A stretch of DNA of 64,000 nt from Haliclona indistincta (GCA_964017065.1 OZ024784.1:8723152-8787151); one strand, 5' to 3'; numbered from the stretch's first letter, positions 1-17,363 are shown. A program made the numbers and translations. Notes: a model not told the origin generated them from the letters alone.

Positions 1-3000
1 GCACTTTCAGTCATTCTGCTATATCAACTCATGATAGGAAAGATAAAACTACACAACCATCTGTCTCAGTTTCACTATCACAGCACTCTCCTGCTGCTCC
101 GACACACTCGCCTTCCACATATTCTTCTCTTCTTTCCTCTCTTCCATCATCTAGCATGTCTACAGTAGCATCAACTCATCTTTCAGCACTCATAGCTCAA
201 ACCACTACTACTCGTCATCATGTCTCCTCTCCTGCCAACAAGCACAGTTCAACACCACCTCATCTCCCACCTACAGAACAGATCCACCTCTCTTCTCCAT
301 CCATTTCTAGTCACAACAAAGATGATAGTGATACCAGCAAGAGTCAAGTGGAAGGCTCTGGAGACGATCTTGACACTAGTAGCTCTTCTGTTAGCTCTAG
401 TCTCTCCTCTGTGGACAGAAAGTGTCTTCCTTCTGTGTCAGCCTTGCTAACAGTGCCAACGTCTACTGGACAAGTTACTGGGAAGAGTGACGTGACAATA
501 GAGGCACCACAGTGTGTGATGCTTGGTGAGGTGTGCTGTGTTGGTACTAGTGAAACATGTCATCTTGCTGTGAAGAACAAACACACCAGTCGCTGGACAC
601 AATGCAACATTGTGGTGCAACAAGTGCTAAAGGATGGGCATGTGGTAGGCACAGCATATTGCACTATCACACTATGATGATGTTGTCATTACAGGATCCT
701 GATGATAGTATCCTCTCACATCACTCAACTTGTTTTATCGGACCATGCATGACAGAGAAGATCAAGGTGAGACAACAAAGCTCTAATATTCATCGTGCTC
801 TATTATTCAATAGCTAACATTCTCTCCGAGAATATCCGGCAGCTATGAGATCACTCTCCTGCTCTCACCTTGTCTGGTAACTGACCCTACTGCTGGCAGT
901 GGGTCTGCAGCTGTGTCTGTCGTTTTCAAGGCTTTAGCAGAGGAGCCAAGAGTACAGGTACTTGTAAGAGAGAAAGAGACTAGTACTAATGATCTCCACA
1001 GGTTTTGACAGGATTCGAGGGTGGTAACATTCTCAACTATGGCACGGTATTGGCTGGTAAAGTTGTTCTTCTTCCACTATACCTGGTCAATCACTCTGCT
1101 ACTGCAGTTCCTATCAAACTCTCTTTGGCTACTGTGAGTAGCAACAGTGTAAAATTCCTTCACTGTGTTACTGTTTGGTTCACTAGACCAGTCCAGCATG
1201 GTTCTGTTACTCGTTCCCTGATCCTTCTGAGAGGTTGCTCTCACAATCTACCACGCCCAGCAAGAGGCAAGTCGGTAGCACTGCTCTCAAACTCTGTCTC
1301 CCTCCAAAAGATCTTCAAATGGAGGTGACATTGATCATGATTCTGTATCATAATCTTCAGTGTTATCATAGGATCCTGATATACACACTGTTATGGTTCA
1401 ATTCAGTGCTCCACAGAAGACACTAGATGGTGAGTTTGATTACACTACACTAAACACTCACTTCACAACACACTGTAGATGCTCTGAGTGCTGGCCCACC
1501 CATGCAGCACAATGCCAGACTTGATGTTTTTATCGACGGGATTCACTCAAGTACGATTATCATGTTAATTATAGAGACTTTGTTTTATTGTTATCTGATC
1601 TTGTAGACCAAAGCATCAGCCGTGTAGAGCTGTCAGCTTTAGTAGGTGTGGTCAGACTGCATGCTTATAGGGATATGCAGGTCAGTTGACAATAACCGAT
1701 TTTCTTGTTTACATCTCTTGACATTCATTCCAGTTCATTTCTCTCTCAAGTGAGATGGGTCATACTGCTAGTCAAGTTGTGCCTCTCAAGAATGCTGGCA
1801 ACATTGACATTGTTGTACAATTTAAGGTCAATGTAGATGGTTTCTTGGCACGACCTGATAGACTCCATCTCCAGCCAACTGAGGTTCGTATTACATGTAA
1901 TATACTAGCTTGACTGTACAGATCTCATGTGTGTCTAGAGAGCAGAGGTACTAATAGAGTTTACACCAACAGCTGGTTCGTCGGAGATAGTTGATGGGTG
2001 AGTAAATGTAGTAGATTGTTGCACTCTTAAGCTTTCTCCTCAGTTCAATGCTATTGCACGTCACACCTGAAGGTCCAATGTACACAATAAAGCTTCGAGG
2101 CACTGTTCTGCAGCCAGCACCTAATCTTGCTGTCTCATCAGTTGCTACAATCCCTGTAGTGTCTCCTCAGTGTTTCTCTCCTCCTCCACCTCCATATTGC
2201 TCTGGTGGTACCAACCCCAATGTATTGGATGTACAAAGCATATTGTTTCATGATACAGCTGTTGGGAATCGCTCAGGTATTGTGCTAGACTATAATAGCA
2301 GTATACATGCAACTGTGTGTCTTTGAATTATTTTTTCAGAGAAAGTGCTAAGAGTTCACAATCCCTATAATGCAGTGCTGACATGGCAGATGGTACCTGT
2401 CTCACCATCATTCCTCAAAACTGTAAGAGAAAAAAAGATAATTCAGTTCTATGTTTATCTCCGCTAAGATGGATAACACAGCTGGTGAACTATATAAGAC
2501 CTCACAAGTGGTTTTCACAGCTCAAGGTTCAGGCAAACTGCAACCAGCTGAGACAAAGGAGGTGTGTGTATATTATATTGTGCTGGATGCATAATGCTCT
2601 ATTCTGATAGATAATAATTGGATTCCAGCCGTACTATGCTGGATACAACTACACTCAGATGTGGAACCTACAGGTATTGTGATATACTGTGGCTGACAAT
2701 GGACTAGTGACATTCTGTAGGTGGTTGGTAATGGTATAGATAAGAAGAGCTACCGCATCTCACTAGGAGGAAAGGTATCATCGAATCATGCTAACATTTC
2801 CCTAAGTTTATGAATAATGTCTCTAGGGATTACGCAGTTCTCATCACATGGGGTCCTCAAGCCTTCCAGCTGCTTTTAGTGCAGCGTCCCACCTTCCTTC
2901 TGCTGTTCGTGGTGGTCTCACATCGCTAGGTGTCCCTCCCATTTACACACAGACTCAGCTAAGGTCACCTCCTCTGGGGCTTGTCCCTCCAATTGCATCA

Positions 3001-3475
3001 TCCACTGAGAGCAGAAGAATAAACCTTTCACCAGCAACAGCAGTGCGTCATGCTGACACTAGCTCTCACAACAAACAAGCAGTATACCTATCCAATGATG
3101 AGGTGACCTTCCCTGTTACAAGTGTTGGAGACAGAGCTTCACTAAAGATCAGAGTTTGTAATAAAGAGAATGCTACACTCACGGTATGTAATGCTTAGAC
3201 TACATTTGACACGAGTTTCATCACACGTACATTATAGTTTGAAGTTCTCAAACCAAATCCTCCATTTGGTATTGCTCATGATACATTTACACTAAGGTCA
3301 GTGATGCTACAATGCTCTTCATTTGTGTGACTTGTTCTGCAGATCAAGGCAGTACGCCAGATTACCGGTGTACTTCTGTCCCACGCATCCTAACCAGTCA
3401 TATAGAGAAATACTAGCCATCAAGACCAAATCTGGTCATCAAATGTTTGCTATTCTGAAGGGACGGTCAACATGA
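1..3475 (+). CDS. CEP192: CEP192/Spd-2-like centrosomal protein, C-terminal part (5' end outside window)
   Basis: A multi-exon gene enters from the left edge and stops at TGA 3473-3475. The first visible exon encodes a Ser/Thr-rich stretch. It is followed by beta-rich modules, for example GGNILNYGTVLAGKVV (near 1020-1075), AVYLSNDEVTFPVTSVG (near 3080-3130) and a last module ending in AILKGRST. These resemble the ASH/Spd-2 immunoglobulin-like modules at the C-terminus of CEP192, a scaffold that recruits PLK1 and Aurora A for centriole and spindle-pole maturation. Introns are mostly 45-100 nt with GT-AG ends. CEP192 is the best match from memory, but other ASH-domain proteins are possible. The exon chain was only partly traced. 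The gene is tail-to-tail with the next gene, about 190 bp away. Confidence 0.6.
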
Positions 3476-3662
3476 CTATTCCTATGATTTCACTGTCGTA
3501 TTATACTCGAATTCACCTTCATTATAACAGTTCTTATGATTGTTCTAAAATAAAATTATTAATCAACTATGAGTTAGTGGCTGACCAGAGCAGATTGAGC
3601 TTTGCTTCTGCTTTCCTGTTAGTGAGTGGTATAATTGTTATTAATATCTACCAAATTTTGTG

Positions 3663-6600
3663 TTACCTCTTGTTTTCCTCCATTTCTTGGAGCTTTTCCT
3701 CATGACAGCGTAATTGTGCTTTGAGCTGGCGCAGTTGCTGTTGGTAGCTATGTTCTTTATCCCTCTGTCTTCTTTCTTGCTGTTTTAACCTATTATTTGA
3801 GAGCCTCGAGTTATGAAGAAATCTCTAACTGACTCACATTCCTTCAGTCTTCTTGCTGTAAGTGGTGACTTGCTGCCCATAGGTCATCATCCTCTGATGA
3901 AACTTTTGTACAGCTAGTTCTTTTCTAGCATACTCAAGAAGTGATTGGTCCTTTGCTTTTGTCTGGGTTTCGGCCTGTAGTAGTACAAAGGTCAATGGTA
4001 TTATGATGGCTGTGGTCAGCAGTTACTTACAATACGAGCATAATTGTCCCTTTCACCAGTCAACTTTTCAATCTGTTGCAAAAAAATAATTAATAAATTT
4101 AGCAGCAAAAACTCATGGATTTGTACCATTGCGTTTGCCTCAGACAGTTTTCTTGATGATAAAAGATCTTTGTGATATGCTTGGTCTTCGAGCATCGTGA
4201 TCTTGTCCTCATTACTCCTGTTTGGAAAAATTACAACAGAGTCTCTTGAGTACATAGGTTATCTGCACCTGTCCTCTGACTTAAGAGACCTGTACTGCTT
4301 TTGAAGGCTTTTCATGGACTCTTCTAAACCTATATTTTAATGTAAAATTTATTTTTATGCATGTCTTGTTTTTGGCGTACCAGATGCCTTCCCTTTAAGA
4401 ATTGCATTCTCCCTCTTTAGCTCCCCAAGCTGAGCCTCCTTCCTCTCCATATCATTCAGTGACTGCAGTTCACTAAAAGATACAGATTAGACTATTAATA
4501 TACTGAAAACAAACCAATCTTACCTTTGTCTCATGGCTTCTCTGTGGTCTCCAATTGAAACATGTAATTTTGGTGTGCTCTGAGACAGCACTGTCATCTT
4601 TCCCATTAGCTGTGCATGACTGCTTCTGAGGCTAGCTAGCTCTGTCATGAAGTGGTTTTTCTGTTCTCTCAGTTCTGATAGCTCAGTATTCAACTGCTCC
4701 ACTATAGGCAATTGAACTAAGTGATATGTTGCTTGTAGTTAAGTTAACAGTAACCTCTTGTTGTATGGCGTCTTGTCATGTCAGCATTGAGCTTCTTTTG
4801 TAGCTGGAGCTGCTGCTGAATTTGTTCATTTTCCTCACTCGCTAAAATAAGCCTTTCCTCCAGGGATTTACTATAGCCAGAGCAAGACAAATAATTAATA
4901 TCAATTTTTTGTGTACAGTATTATTAGCATACGCATTCATTAAGTGTTTTCTGTTCTCTCGTTCCTGAGCCTGTTTGGAAAATAAATGAAATACAACTTT
5001 AGATTGCATGGTTATTAATACCTTGATGTATTCCTCCTCCTTCCTAACAATAGAGTCATTAAGTAATGATGTTTCCTGCAACAAACTTTCCTCCTTTGCT
5101 TCTACAGAGCAAAAATATGAGCAATTTATTTCTGATTATTAATCATACTTGATTCAGCTTTGTGTCTTTTATACAAATCTTTCCATGATGTGTTCTCTAC
5201 TGACAGTTCCTCATTCCTGCCTCTCAGTGTCTCCAACTCACCAACTAGCTGTGAGATCCTTGTTGCTTCTTTATTTTGTTCATTAGACTGCCTCGGTGTT
5301 GAGCTAGATGGTGGTCTTGGGCTTTTATCCTGAAGTGTTGCAACAGAAAGCTGCTGGAGCACTCCACTTGCAATCAATGATGCTGTTTCATCTATCGATT
5401 GGGGTGTTATAGAATGATGAGGTGGTGCTGCTCCTGGTTGCTGTGAGTTGGAAGTATTGGTGGCGAGTCTATCATCCGAAGGACCGGGTGGTTGTTGTCT
5501 CAAAGTGGTTTCCATTGTATCCTTTGCTTGCGCTCCTGCTGCGATCTGCTGCAGTATTTCTGCAGTCATTCGTGTTGGGGTGATCTTTCCCGACTTTCGA
5601 TGTGCATGACCAGAGTGCTGTCTTGGTACACCAGGTTCTCTCAGTGGTTGATGTCTTGCACTAGAGTCAACACTCTCCACTCCATTCAGTGATCCAGCTG
5701 CAAGTTGTTGTAGTATTTCTGCTGTAACTTGTGTAGTTCTGTCTCCTGCAAAACTTGGTATCGATTGTGATGGTGTAGGCTGAGAGTTGGTGGCAGGTAG
5801 CAGAGAAGCTGAGGCAAGCTGTTGGAGAATCTCTGCTGCTATCTGTGTAGTAGGAGAAGGAGAACGAACAGTAGGACTTGGGGATCTTCTTATTCCATGA
5901 GTCGAGGCAGCAGCCTGAGGCTGGTGATGTGCTTGTCTGTGTATTGGGGTTGAGTGTGATCTTGGAACACCAACATCACTACTAGGAGCTGGGGTTATGC
6001 GAACAGGAGTGGCTACAAACTGCTGCTGTTCACCTTCAGGAGAGGTACGGGAGAACACATAGCCATAATCACCTGTAAGAGAATGCGGAGCATCACTTAG
6101 TGTATACACTGGCAAGTTATCCAAAGAACTAGCAGTGTGTGGCTCAGTGTAGCTACGTGAGGAACGGTGCCGGTGGCGATGTGCAGGAGGGGCTGGAGGA
6201 CGGTGAGGAGAGAATGATGGATATGGTGCATCACTATCATCAGATAACTGAGAATCATTTGATTTCTGGTGATGAGAGGCTGCTCTATTGCTGTTTCTGC
6301 TGCCTTGAAATTGTCTTTTCTTTTTGCTCTTATCAACAGCTGCATAAACAGGAATGCCATCGATTACAGAAGGTGAGCGAGGCTCTGTAGTTATGGCGGA
6401 AGGAGGGGGAGGAGGAGGAAGAGATCCATTAACGGAGTCTGATGGTAAACTGATAGAGCTGGTCACACTGGGAAGAGAGCTGTTACTGACTACCTGGTCA
6501 GGAGGAGGTGACATGGAGGATGGCAAACTCAGTGGAGGAACTGACGATGAGCGTTGCTGCAGTGAGATAATAAGTCAGCTCGTATTATAATATGCTAGCA

Positions 6601-7039
6601 AGCTAACCTTCTCTATTCCTTTTCTCACACTCGTGGATTCATCTCGTCTACTATTCTGTTGTGATATTGTGGCTTGCCTGACATGACCAGACCTCACAGT
6701 GGTGTAACCAGGCTCAGAATCATTGTCACTATATTCCATCTCTTGGACTGGGTCTCTTACACTAGTCACAGATGCAGAGGCAGAACGAGGCAGACTGGTG
6801 TCTCCTTCACGTGAGGCTGGCGGAGGAGATGACGGGACGGCTGTGAAGGCAACTGATGGAAGTAGCCCGAGGGCAATATGCGGCTAAAGCCGAGAGAAGA
6901 GCATAATTATTATAAACTGCATATGACCAGTAAACTAATAAGCTCATACCTTCTCGTCTTTGTTCTTAGCTTTTTTCTTCCTTCTAGTGAACAGCTTGGC
7001 TATTCCTGATTTCTCTTTATCTCTGCTGTGTGTATTCAT
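3663..7039 (-). CDS. Ser/Pro-rich then coiled-coil protein, tentatively CEP89-like
   Basis: The start at 7037-7039 gives a basic N-terminus (MNTHSRDKEKSGIAKLF). A short intron follows, then a GLLPS motif, a long low-complexity Ser/Pro/His-rich exon (5126-6526 and upstream to about 6890), and about eight short coiled-coil exons rich in Glu, Gln, Lys and Leu. The stop is the TAA at 3663-3665. The layout (basic head, GLLP motif, disordered region, long coiled coil) recalls CEP89/CCDC123, a centriolar distal-appendage protein, but sequence support is thin. Four copies of an AEILQQLA-type helix lie in the disordered region (see findings). The gene is head-to-head with the CIMIP1-like gene. Any centrosomal coiled-coil family is an alternative. 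Confidence 0.4.
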
Positions 7040-7169
7040 GCCTCTGCGTTGTGGTTTAGTGACACGTTGTCGTCATGGTAACAATGGGCGGGTCTCGTCT
7101 AGTTGCAGGATCTGCATGCTGAGACTAGCCTAGTAGCTGCACTGAATTGCAGAATCACCTGCTCAAAAG
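7040..7169. promoter_or_regulatory. Shared divergent promoter region (coiled-coil gene / CIMIP1)
   Basis: 130 bp separates two opposite start codons, so both promoters and 5' UTRs must lie here or overlap the genes. No TATA box was recognised. Inferred from geometry only. Confidence 0.45.
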
Positions 7170-7635
7170 ATGGGGATTGGAGAGAAACAACTTACACCTG
7201 CAGCTTGCAATACGGTGCAGACTGATCAGATATGGTGAGCTCACAATAGTAGGGCTTAAATGTCACTTGAATCATCTCAGGAAAGACTATGTTCGCCGTG
7301 AGTTGCAAGCAGTGAAGTACTGGGATAAAAAGTGGGGGTTCCTCACAGTAGAGTACAGACTGGTGAGAGCATAGTAACCTATCATGACATAGTTGATTGC
7401 TCTTCAGATTGAGAAGGAAGCAAAGAGAAGAAGGCTTAGTAGCCAGGACACTCTCAAGTTACCGCCTCTTCCTGAACATGTTCTCCCGAGAGGTGATGTG
7501 CCCTGCACTACCTCAGGAGAGGTTGGCTGGCGACTGGGAAAGAGAGAAAACTTACTGGAAAGATATGGACGAATGGCAAGACCAAAGGGATCAATTTTAA
7601 AGCAACTAGGGTGGCCTCGAGATGCCATGCCATGA
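7170..7635 (+). CDS. CIMIP1: Ciliary microtubule inner protein 1-like (C20orf85/LLC1 family)
   Basis: Three exons, 7170-7234, 7281-7362 and 7408-7635, join in frame through GT-AG introns to give about 124 residues; the human protein is 137. Landmarks in order are DQIWKDYVRRE, then KKWGFLTVEYR, then PPLPEHVLP, GEVGWRLG and KQLGWPRDAMP at the end. These match the WGFL, GWR and LCWP blocks of human C20orf85, a small protein inside axonemal doublet microtubules. Splicing, not the longer unspliced frame, gives this match: codon W at the first junction is split TG/G. The gene is divergent from the coiled-coil gene and tail-to-tail with CCNDBP1 (182 bp). Confidence 0.72.
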
Positions 7636-7817
7636 ATGACAATTAAAAAAAAACAAAATTAAATGGTTGTTGTATAATAGTTTTATAATAGTGATTTTTT
7701 GGTGAAAATTAAATATTTATGAGTACAAGTGATTGCTTTTGTTCTTCTATATTCCAAGCAGATCCAGCCAGCTTACAAAAATGAAAAGCACTGTAGAATA
7801 ATCACACAATGTCATCC

Positions 7818-12389
<4,572 letters not shown>

Positions 12390-12467
12390 AAAATAGTATT
12401 TGGGAGCTCCGGCAGCGCGCGGCGCTAATTTTCCACGTGGGCTGGGCGGTTTAATAACTCGTCAGGG

Positions 12468-15400
12468 ATGCTTTGGTTCAGCCATGTTGTGAGTGGTTCA
12501 AGTCTGTCATCTAATCTTTCTTGTTATTGTTTTGATCAGGTTTTTCGTTGGCGCACTGTCGGTAGTGTGTTCTGGTTGCTAGTATTAGCAACGCCAGCAT
12601 TGCTCACCCTCCGTGTGCTATGGTCACTGCTAAGTGCACGGGAATGGACGGATTTTCTTTGGTCTCCATGGTGGCTTGGTTGGGTTGTGTTGTTCCTGAT
12701 CTGTTTAACGATGCTGCAGACCAGTATTGCTAATGTCTGTACCGGTAATATATATGTACTCCCAACAACCACGTGTTGTTAATAATAATTGTTGTCTTTT
12801 TTCCTAGCCAAGCAAGTTGTATTTCAGACCCGGATAACAATGCTATGCCTCCTCCTACGTCCATCCCATTTTGCCCTGATACTACTGCACACACTTGCAG
12901 CAGGATTAATGGCTTCCTGTCTTGCTGGTATACTTGGAGTGGGAGCTAGTATGCTGCCATCTGAAGGGTGAGCAGTGATTATTGTGCTGCTGTTGCTATG
13001 ATATTGTTTCTACACAGAGGATGGATCAGTGTCAACAAGCACTTTCTTGTGATCATCAGTCATGGATTGTTCATGGTAGGAGTTGATTGGTGACTGCACT
13101 GCATGTGTTGTTCTCTCCCACCCAGGGGCTATGGTATGGTGTGTGCTTCTTTATCACTAGACGTCATGTCTTGGTGTTTCCATCCTTACAGGTATTGCAC
13201 TGTGCATACACTCAGTCACTTAATGTGCATGTGTTCTTTGTACTGTAGCAAAGAAAGCTGTTTCGAATGAAAGGTCACTGCTTTAGCGATATCTGGCATG
13301 CAATGGCTTTCACAATCAAGGTAAGAAATTGTATCTGAGATAAACAAACTATTTCTTTAAAAAGTTTAACATCTTGCGATGTCTCACCTCTTTATAAACC
13401 ACAAATCCTTTCTTTTCCTTTTCGAGGTCCTTTCAGTCTCGACGGTCTGCAGGCTCAGGTTGGTATGAGCCTGAGTGGTTTGGTGAAAGCGAGGGAGGGA
13501 AAGCCCCTGACTCGACCCCCAATAATTGAGTACCTAATGTTTCAGCTTACCCAATAGGAGGTGACCAAACCTCCTTAGCGGAAGAGGAAGGGCTCTGGAG
13601 CCAGAACCTCCACCTACCCTCATTGATCACGAGAGTGCCCAAAAGTGCTCTCAGAAATTGCTGGAATAAAAAACTGTAGGGAAAAAAGCGAAATGGGTGG
13701 GCAGGAAATAACATCGCTGAACTTGAGCTGCAACTGTGATGTGACTTTGTTCAACAGCTGTCATGCGCTGTGTGAGCACGTGGTTGTTCCAGTACTCTGT
13801 TAGTAATCGTTGGCAGCATCAGCTGCCGCCAGACCTACCCCGCTTTTAACTGTCATTAAACTGCATAGTGACTACCACTTTTATAGTTTGCATCTACTGT
13901 TAATAATAATAAACCTTTGTTTTATAGAGTTTCAGATTGTTTCTTCCACTATACTATATTTTCGGTTAGTTGTGTTTATTTGTACTATTGCTCGATCCTG
14001 GTTGCTTTTTAGGCTCCTGGCTATCGCACTACACTGCTATACTTCTGTACATGAATAAAAGGTGGATATACATCTATGATGTGTATCAGTTTTACTCTTA
14101 TTCTTGTAGCTCATTGACACTGACTAGTATATGGGAGTTACTAGACCCATGGTTGTTATGGCTAATGGCTCTCTCGGGAACCTTCATTCATATGTGTTGG
14201 ACTCTTGGTCTAAGATTGTTCAGAGTGTATCAGACACAGGTACTGGAAATTAGTGTATTCCTATCTGCCTATTTTTCTGTCAGGCTGTTCAGTTTCCTGT
14301 TGTAGCTGCATTTGCAGCTGAAGGACCACGGCTTTTGTCTGTAGCTCTGCAGACACCAAAGGAATCACTTCTACAGGTTAGTCTTAGTTTGCTGTGTATT
14401 TCTCATGATCTTCCCAAGCAGCATCTAGGTTTCCTTGATCTCTATCAGCTTGCTCTGTTTTCAAAGAGACGCAGAAAACAACTGTTTAGTTTAAACTCTC
14501 TTGGCAGACCAGCTGTTTGGGAGGACATTAATAGAGTTTGCATGGACAATCTTCATCAGCTTGTTACTAATCTGGGCGGTAGGGCAGCAGCAGCAGATGT
14601 TAATAGCTCTGTGCCACCAGTTCCGGGAGCACTAGTACAGGAACCAGGATATAGCAGTATTGGATCAGGTCTGTAAGAATGTGGTTTTGCAAGTCAAGTC
14701 ATTCTTGTATTCAGGTCATCAGAGCCAGAAGGGCTGGAGTGATGGCATGTCCCCTCCTCCCCACACACTCTCCCCCCCTACTGTGAGTAGGAGACAGCAA
14801 GTGTACAATGATCGAGCACGGCTGTGGTCCTCATACTCTGGTAACAGATGGTGTTAGCTAATGTGAAATTGATTTTTTGTATAGCTGGTATACAAGATGC
14901 CCCTCCTGACAATACTCATCAATCATTAATGCCAACAATAATGGAGTTATCTAGTGCCAAACAAAAGGTCTTGTTTTCTTATGACTTGCAATGTCATTGT
15001 CATTATTGTAGTGTCTTTCCATGCTGAGATCAATAAAGGAAAAATTAAAGAAGAAAATGTGTTTTGCTTACTTTCTTGGAGATGTGAGCAAGTTAATATT
15101 ATCGGGTTGATGGCAATATGTATTTTCTACAGTTACCAAATGCAGTTGTACAAAAACAATTTGCAGATGCACAGTTGTATGTCTGGCTAACATCAGGTGA
15201 GAGGAATTGATGACTTAAATGCAACTAGATATCTCTCCTGAGCTAGCCCTGGCTCAGCTCACAGCTGTTTCATATGAAGAGGATACTTATGGAGTTGTTC
15301 AGAAAGTAAGAACAGACCCATCACACTACACTCTAGCTCTCAATAGAGACTCATCATACTACACTCTAGCTCTCAATAGAGACCCATCACACTACACTCT

Positions 15401-16236
15401 AGCTCTCACTAGAGACCCATCACACTACACTCTAGCTCTCACTAGAGACCCATCACACTACACTCTAGCTCTCACTAGAGACCCATCACACTACACTCTA
15501 GCTCTCACTAGAGACCCATCGCACTACACTCTAGCTCTCACTAGAGACCCATCACACTACACTCTAGCTCTCACTAGAGACCCATCACACTACACTCTAG
15601 CTCTCACTAGAGACCCATCGCACTACACTCTAGCTCTCACTAGAGACCCATCACACTACACTCTAGCTCTCACTAGAGACCCATCACACTACACTCTAGC
15701 TCTCACTAGAGACCCATCACACTGCACTCTAGCTCTCACTAGAGACCCATCACACTACACTCTAGCTCTCACTAGAGACCCATCACACTACACTCTAGCT
15801 CTCATTAGTTTTATATCAGTTGCATGGCATGTGTCATTTTATTTTCTTTTTAGACGCTGCCTGCTACCATTAAAACTCTCCTTCGCGTACACCAGGTACT
15901 ATTCGTAATGTGATATGACATCCATGTGATCATCTCCACATGTAGTTGCTTGAGAAACATGTTCGACAGCCATTCTCAGTAGACCTGAGCTATCAGCACG
16001 ACACTTCATACCAGGCACTAGAGACTAATGGTCGTTATGCAGTGAGAGATTCTGTACACAGTGCCTTACACTTACTAGCCCAAACATTTCACCGGGAAAC
16101 AAGGTGATTGATACAACATTATTACAGTAATAATATTATTATTATCACATGAAAACTTTACAGGTGTTTGCAACTGTCCAGTGAAGAGCTTCATCAGTGG
16201 AGAAATTTTTTAGTTCCGAAAGAGAACAGATCATGA
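12468..16236 (+). CDS. NDC1: NDC1-like transmembrane nucleoporin
   Basis: Membrane-embedded nuclear pore scaffold protein. The start at 12468 reads MLWFSHV, then a 51-nt in-frame intron, then VFRWRTVGSVFWLL. About six hydrophobic segments follow across short exons to about 14230. The soluble C-terminal half has FLDLYQLALFSKRRR, LSLNSLGRPAVWEDINRVC (human: FSLSQPGGHPHNWTAIS), FADAQLYVWLTS and YGVVQK joined to TLPATIKTLL (human FGVVQTTLPAILNTLL). It ends at LHQWRNFLVPKENRS, TGA 16234-16236. The YGVVQK/TLPAT junction proves that the minisatellite ORF at 15306-15853 is intron. Another large intron is 13321-14109. Confidence 0.85.
13321..14109 (+). other. 789-bp NDC1 intron, no recognised element
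   Basis: Bounded by GTAAGAAATT and TTCTTGTAG. It contains a G/A-rich stretch (about 13425-13640) unlike neighbouring introns and short open frames with no recognisable domain. I see no clear terminal repeats or target duplication. An old insertion is possible. Confidence 0.4.
15314..15805 (+). repeat. 33-bp minisatellite, about 15 copies, inside an NDC1 intron
   Basis: Unit close to ACCCATCACACTACACTCTA plus 13 bases (AGCTCTCACTAGAG region). The first two copies are divergent; most others are identical or differ by one base. Every copy stays open in one frame (would read DPSHYTLALTR). It lies between donor 15306 and acceptor 15853, so it is not part of the mature NDC1 protein. Confidence 0.93.
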
Positions 16237-16346
16237 TGTTAGCCTGTTATGTTAGCCTTTGCAGTTGACAAAAAAAAACCTGTAAAAGCTAGCTAGAAGG
16301 CCGGGTTAAAGTTGGCGCACGTGATAAAGGGCGGGAATTTAGCACG

Positions 16347-17363
16347 ATGGATCTGGACAAAGCAGGCAGTGAAGTGAATCTCTCTCCAGAGGTTCAACGA
16401 CGAACTGTAACATCAGATGACTCGTCTAGTTGCTTATTACAACGCATTTCTTCATCTGGTGACGACAGCAAATCTGGTCATACCCCGACAGTCCAGCAGG
16501 CTCGTGATGCTGCTGTTCCTCGCTCGACTCCAGTCATTCCTAGACAACTTTTCCCTTTGTTTTATACCGCCAGGTCAACCAAAGCGCGTGTTTCTACTTC
16601 GCCACCTTCTTCGAATAGAAAGAGGAAAAAATCCAGCGATGATACTCCGTTGAAACCTAAATCAAGATTTATGCCAAAATGCACTTTGATGCAAAACAAA
16701 GAAAACAAGGAGCAGCTTTATCTAGATGTTGGCCAAAAGAAAATTGGTCATGTGACCTGTCCAGTTTGTCACATGGTGTACACATATGCAGAACCCAAGG
16801 ATCAGGTAGAGCATTGCCGATTCCATAAGAAACTCACTAGTACGATACAGTTTGATGGTTGGAAGCATGAAAGGGTAGTGGAAGAGTTTCCTGATGGTCG
16901 TATACTCATGGTGCTACCAACAGATCAGAAGAAACAGTTACAAAAGGTGAATGAAATCAGTCAGCTAATAGAAAGAGAGCTTGGATGTGATACTGCTGCT
17001 ACTGCTATTCTAAACCCTCACCTGTCTAAGACATTTTTATATATATCTAATCTCAAGAAAGTCGTGGGGTGTGTTGTTGCTGAAAAGATTGAAGCAGGCT
17101 ACAGGGCAATCAGAAACAACTCCTGCTGCCACTATACAAGTGCAGAATCAGAACAAGCGTCATTGGGTATCAGAAGATTATGGGTGTTTGGTCCATTGAG
17201 GAGGCAGGGTTTGGCAGTTTGTCTACTGGATGCTGTTAGGCACAATTTTGTGTATGGCAGAGTAATTCCCAAGCAATTGATAGCGTTCTCAAACCCAACA
17301 CCTGATGGGAAAAAATTTGCATCATCATACACTGGAACTGAAGAATTTCTTGTATACAGATAG
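16347..17363 (+). CDS. ESCO2: ESCO-type cohesin acetyltransferase, single exon
   Basis: 338 residues without introns. A disordered basic N-terminus is followed by a C2H2 zinc finger (CPVCHMVYTYAEPKDQVEH, about residues 138-160) and the Eco1/ESCO acetyltransferase domain. Diagnostic C-terminal motifs are SLGIRRLWVFGPLRRQGLA and IAFSNPTPDGKKFASSYTG; they bind acetyl-CoA and form the catalytic region that acetylates the cohesin subunit SMC3 during S phase. The N-terminus is much shorter than in human ESCO1/2, nearer to yeast Eco1 in length. The symbol could equally be ESCO1, as one ancestral gene is expected. The gene begins 110 bp after NDC1 and is tail-to-tail with CDT1. Confidence 0.9.
   Translation: MDLDKAGSEVNLSPEVQRRTVTSDDSSSCLLQRISSSGDDSKSGHTPTVQQARDAAVPRSTPVIPRQLFPLFYTARSTKARVSTSPPSSNRKRKKSSDDTPLKPKSRFMPKCTLMQNKENKEQLYLDVGQKKIGHVTCPVCHMVYTYAEPKDQVEHCRFHKKLTSTIQFDGWKHERVVEEFPDGRILMVLPTDQKKQLQKVNEISQLIERELGCDTAATAILNPHLSKTFLYISNLKKVVGCVVAEKIEAGYRAIRNNSCCHYTSAESEQASLGIRRLWVFGPLRRQGLAVCLLDAVRHNFVYGRVIPKQLIAFSNPTPDGKKFASSYTGTEEFLVYR

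Noticed and set aside
15219..15908. 229-codon frame with DPSHYTLALTR repeats as a repeat-protein gene
   Set aside because: Splicing 15305 to 15854 restores the conserved NDC1 sequence YGVVQK-TLPAT; the repeat is intronic.
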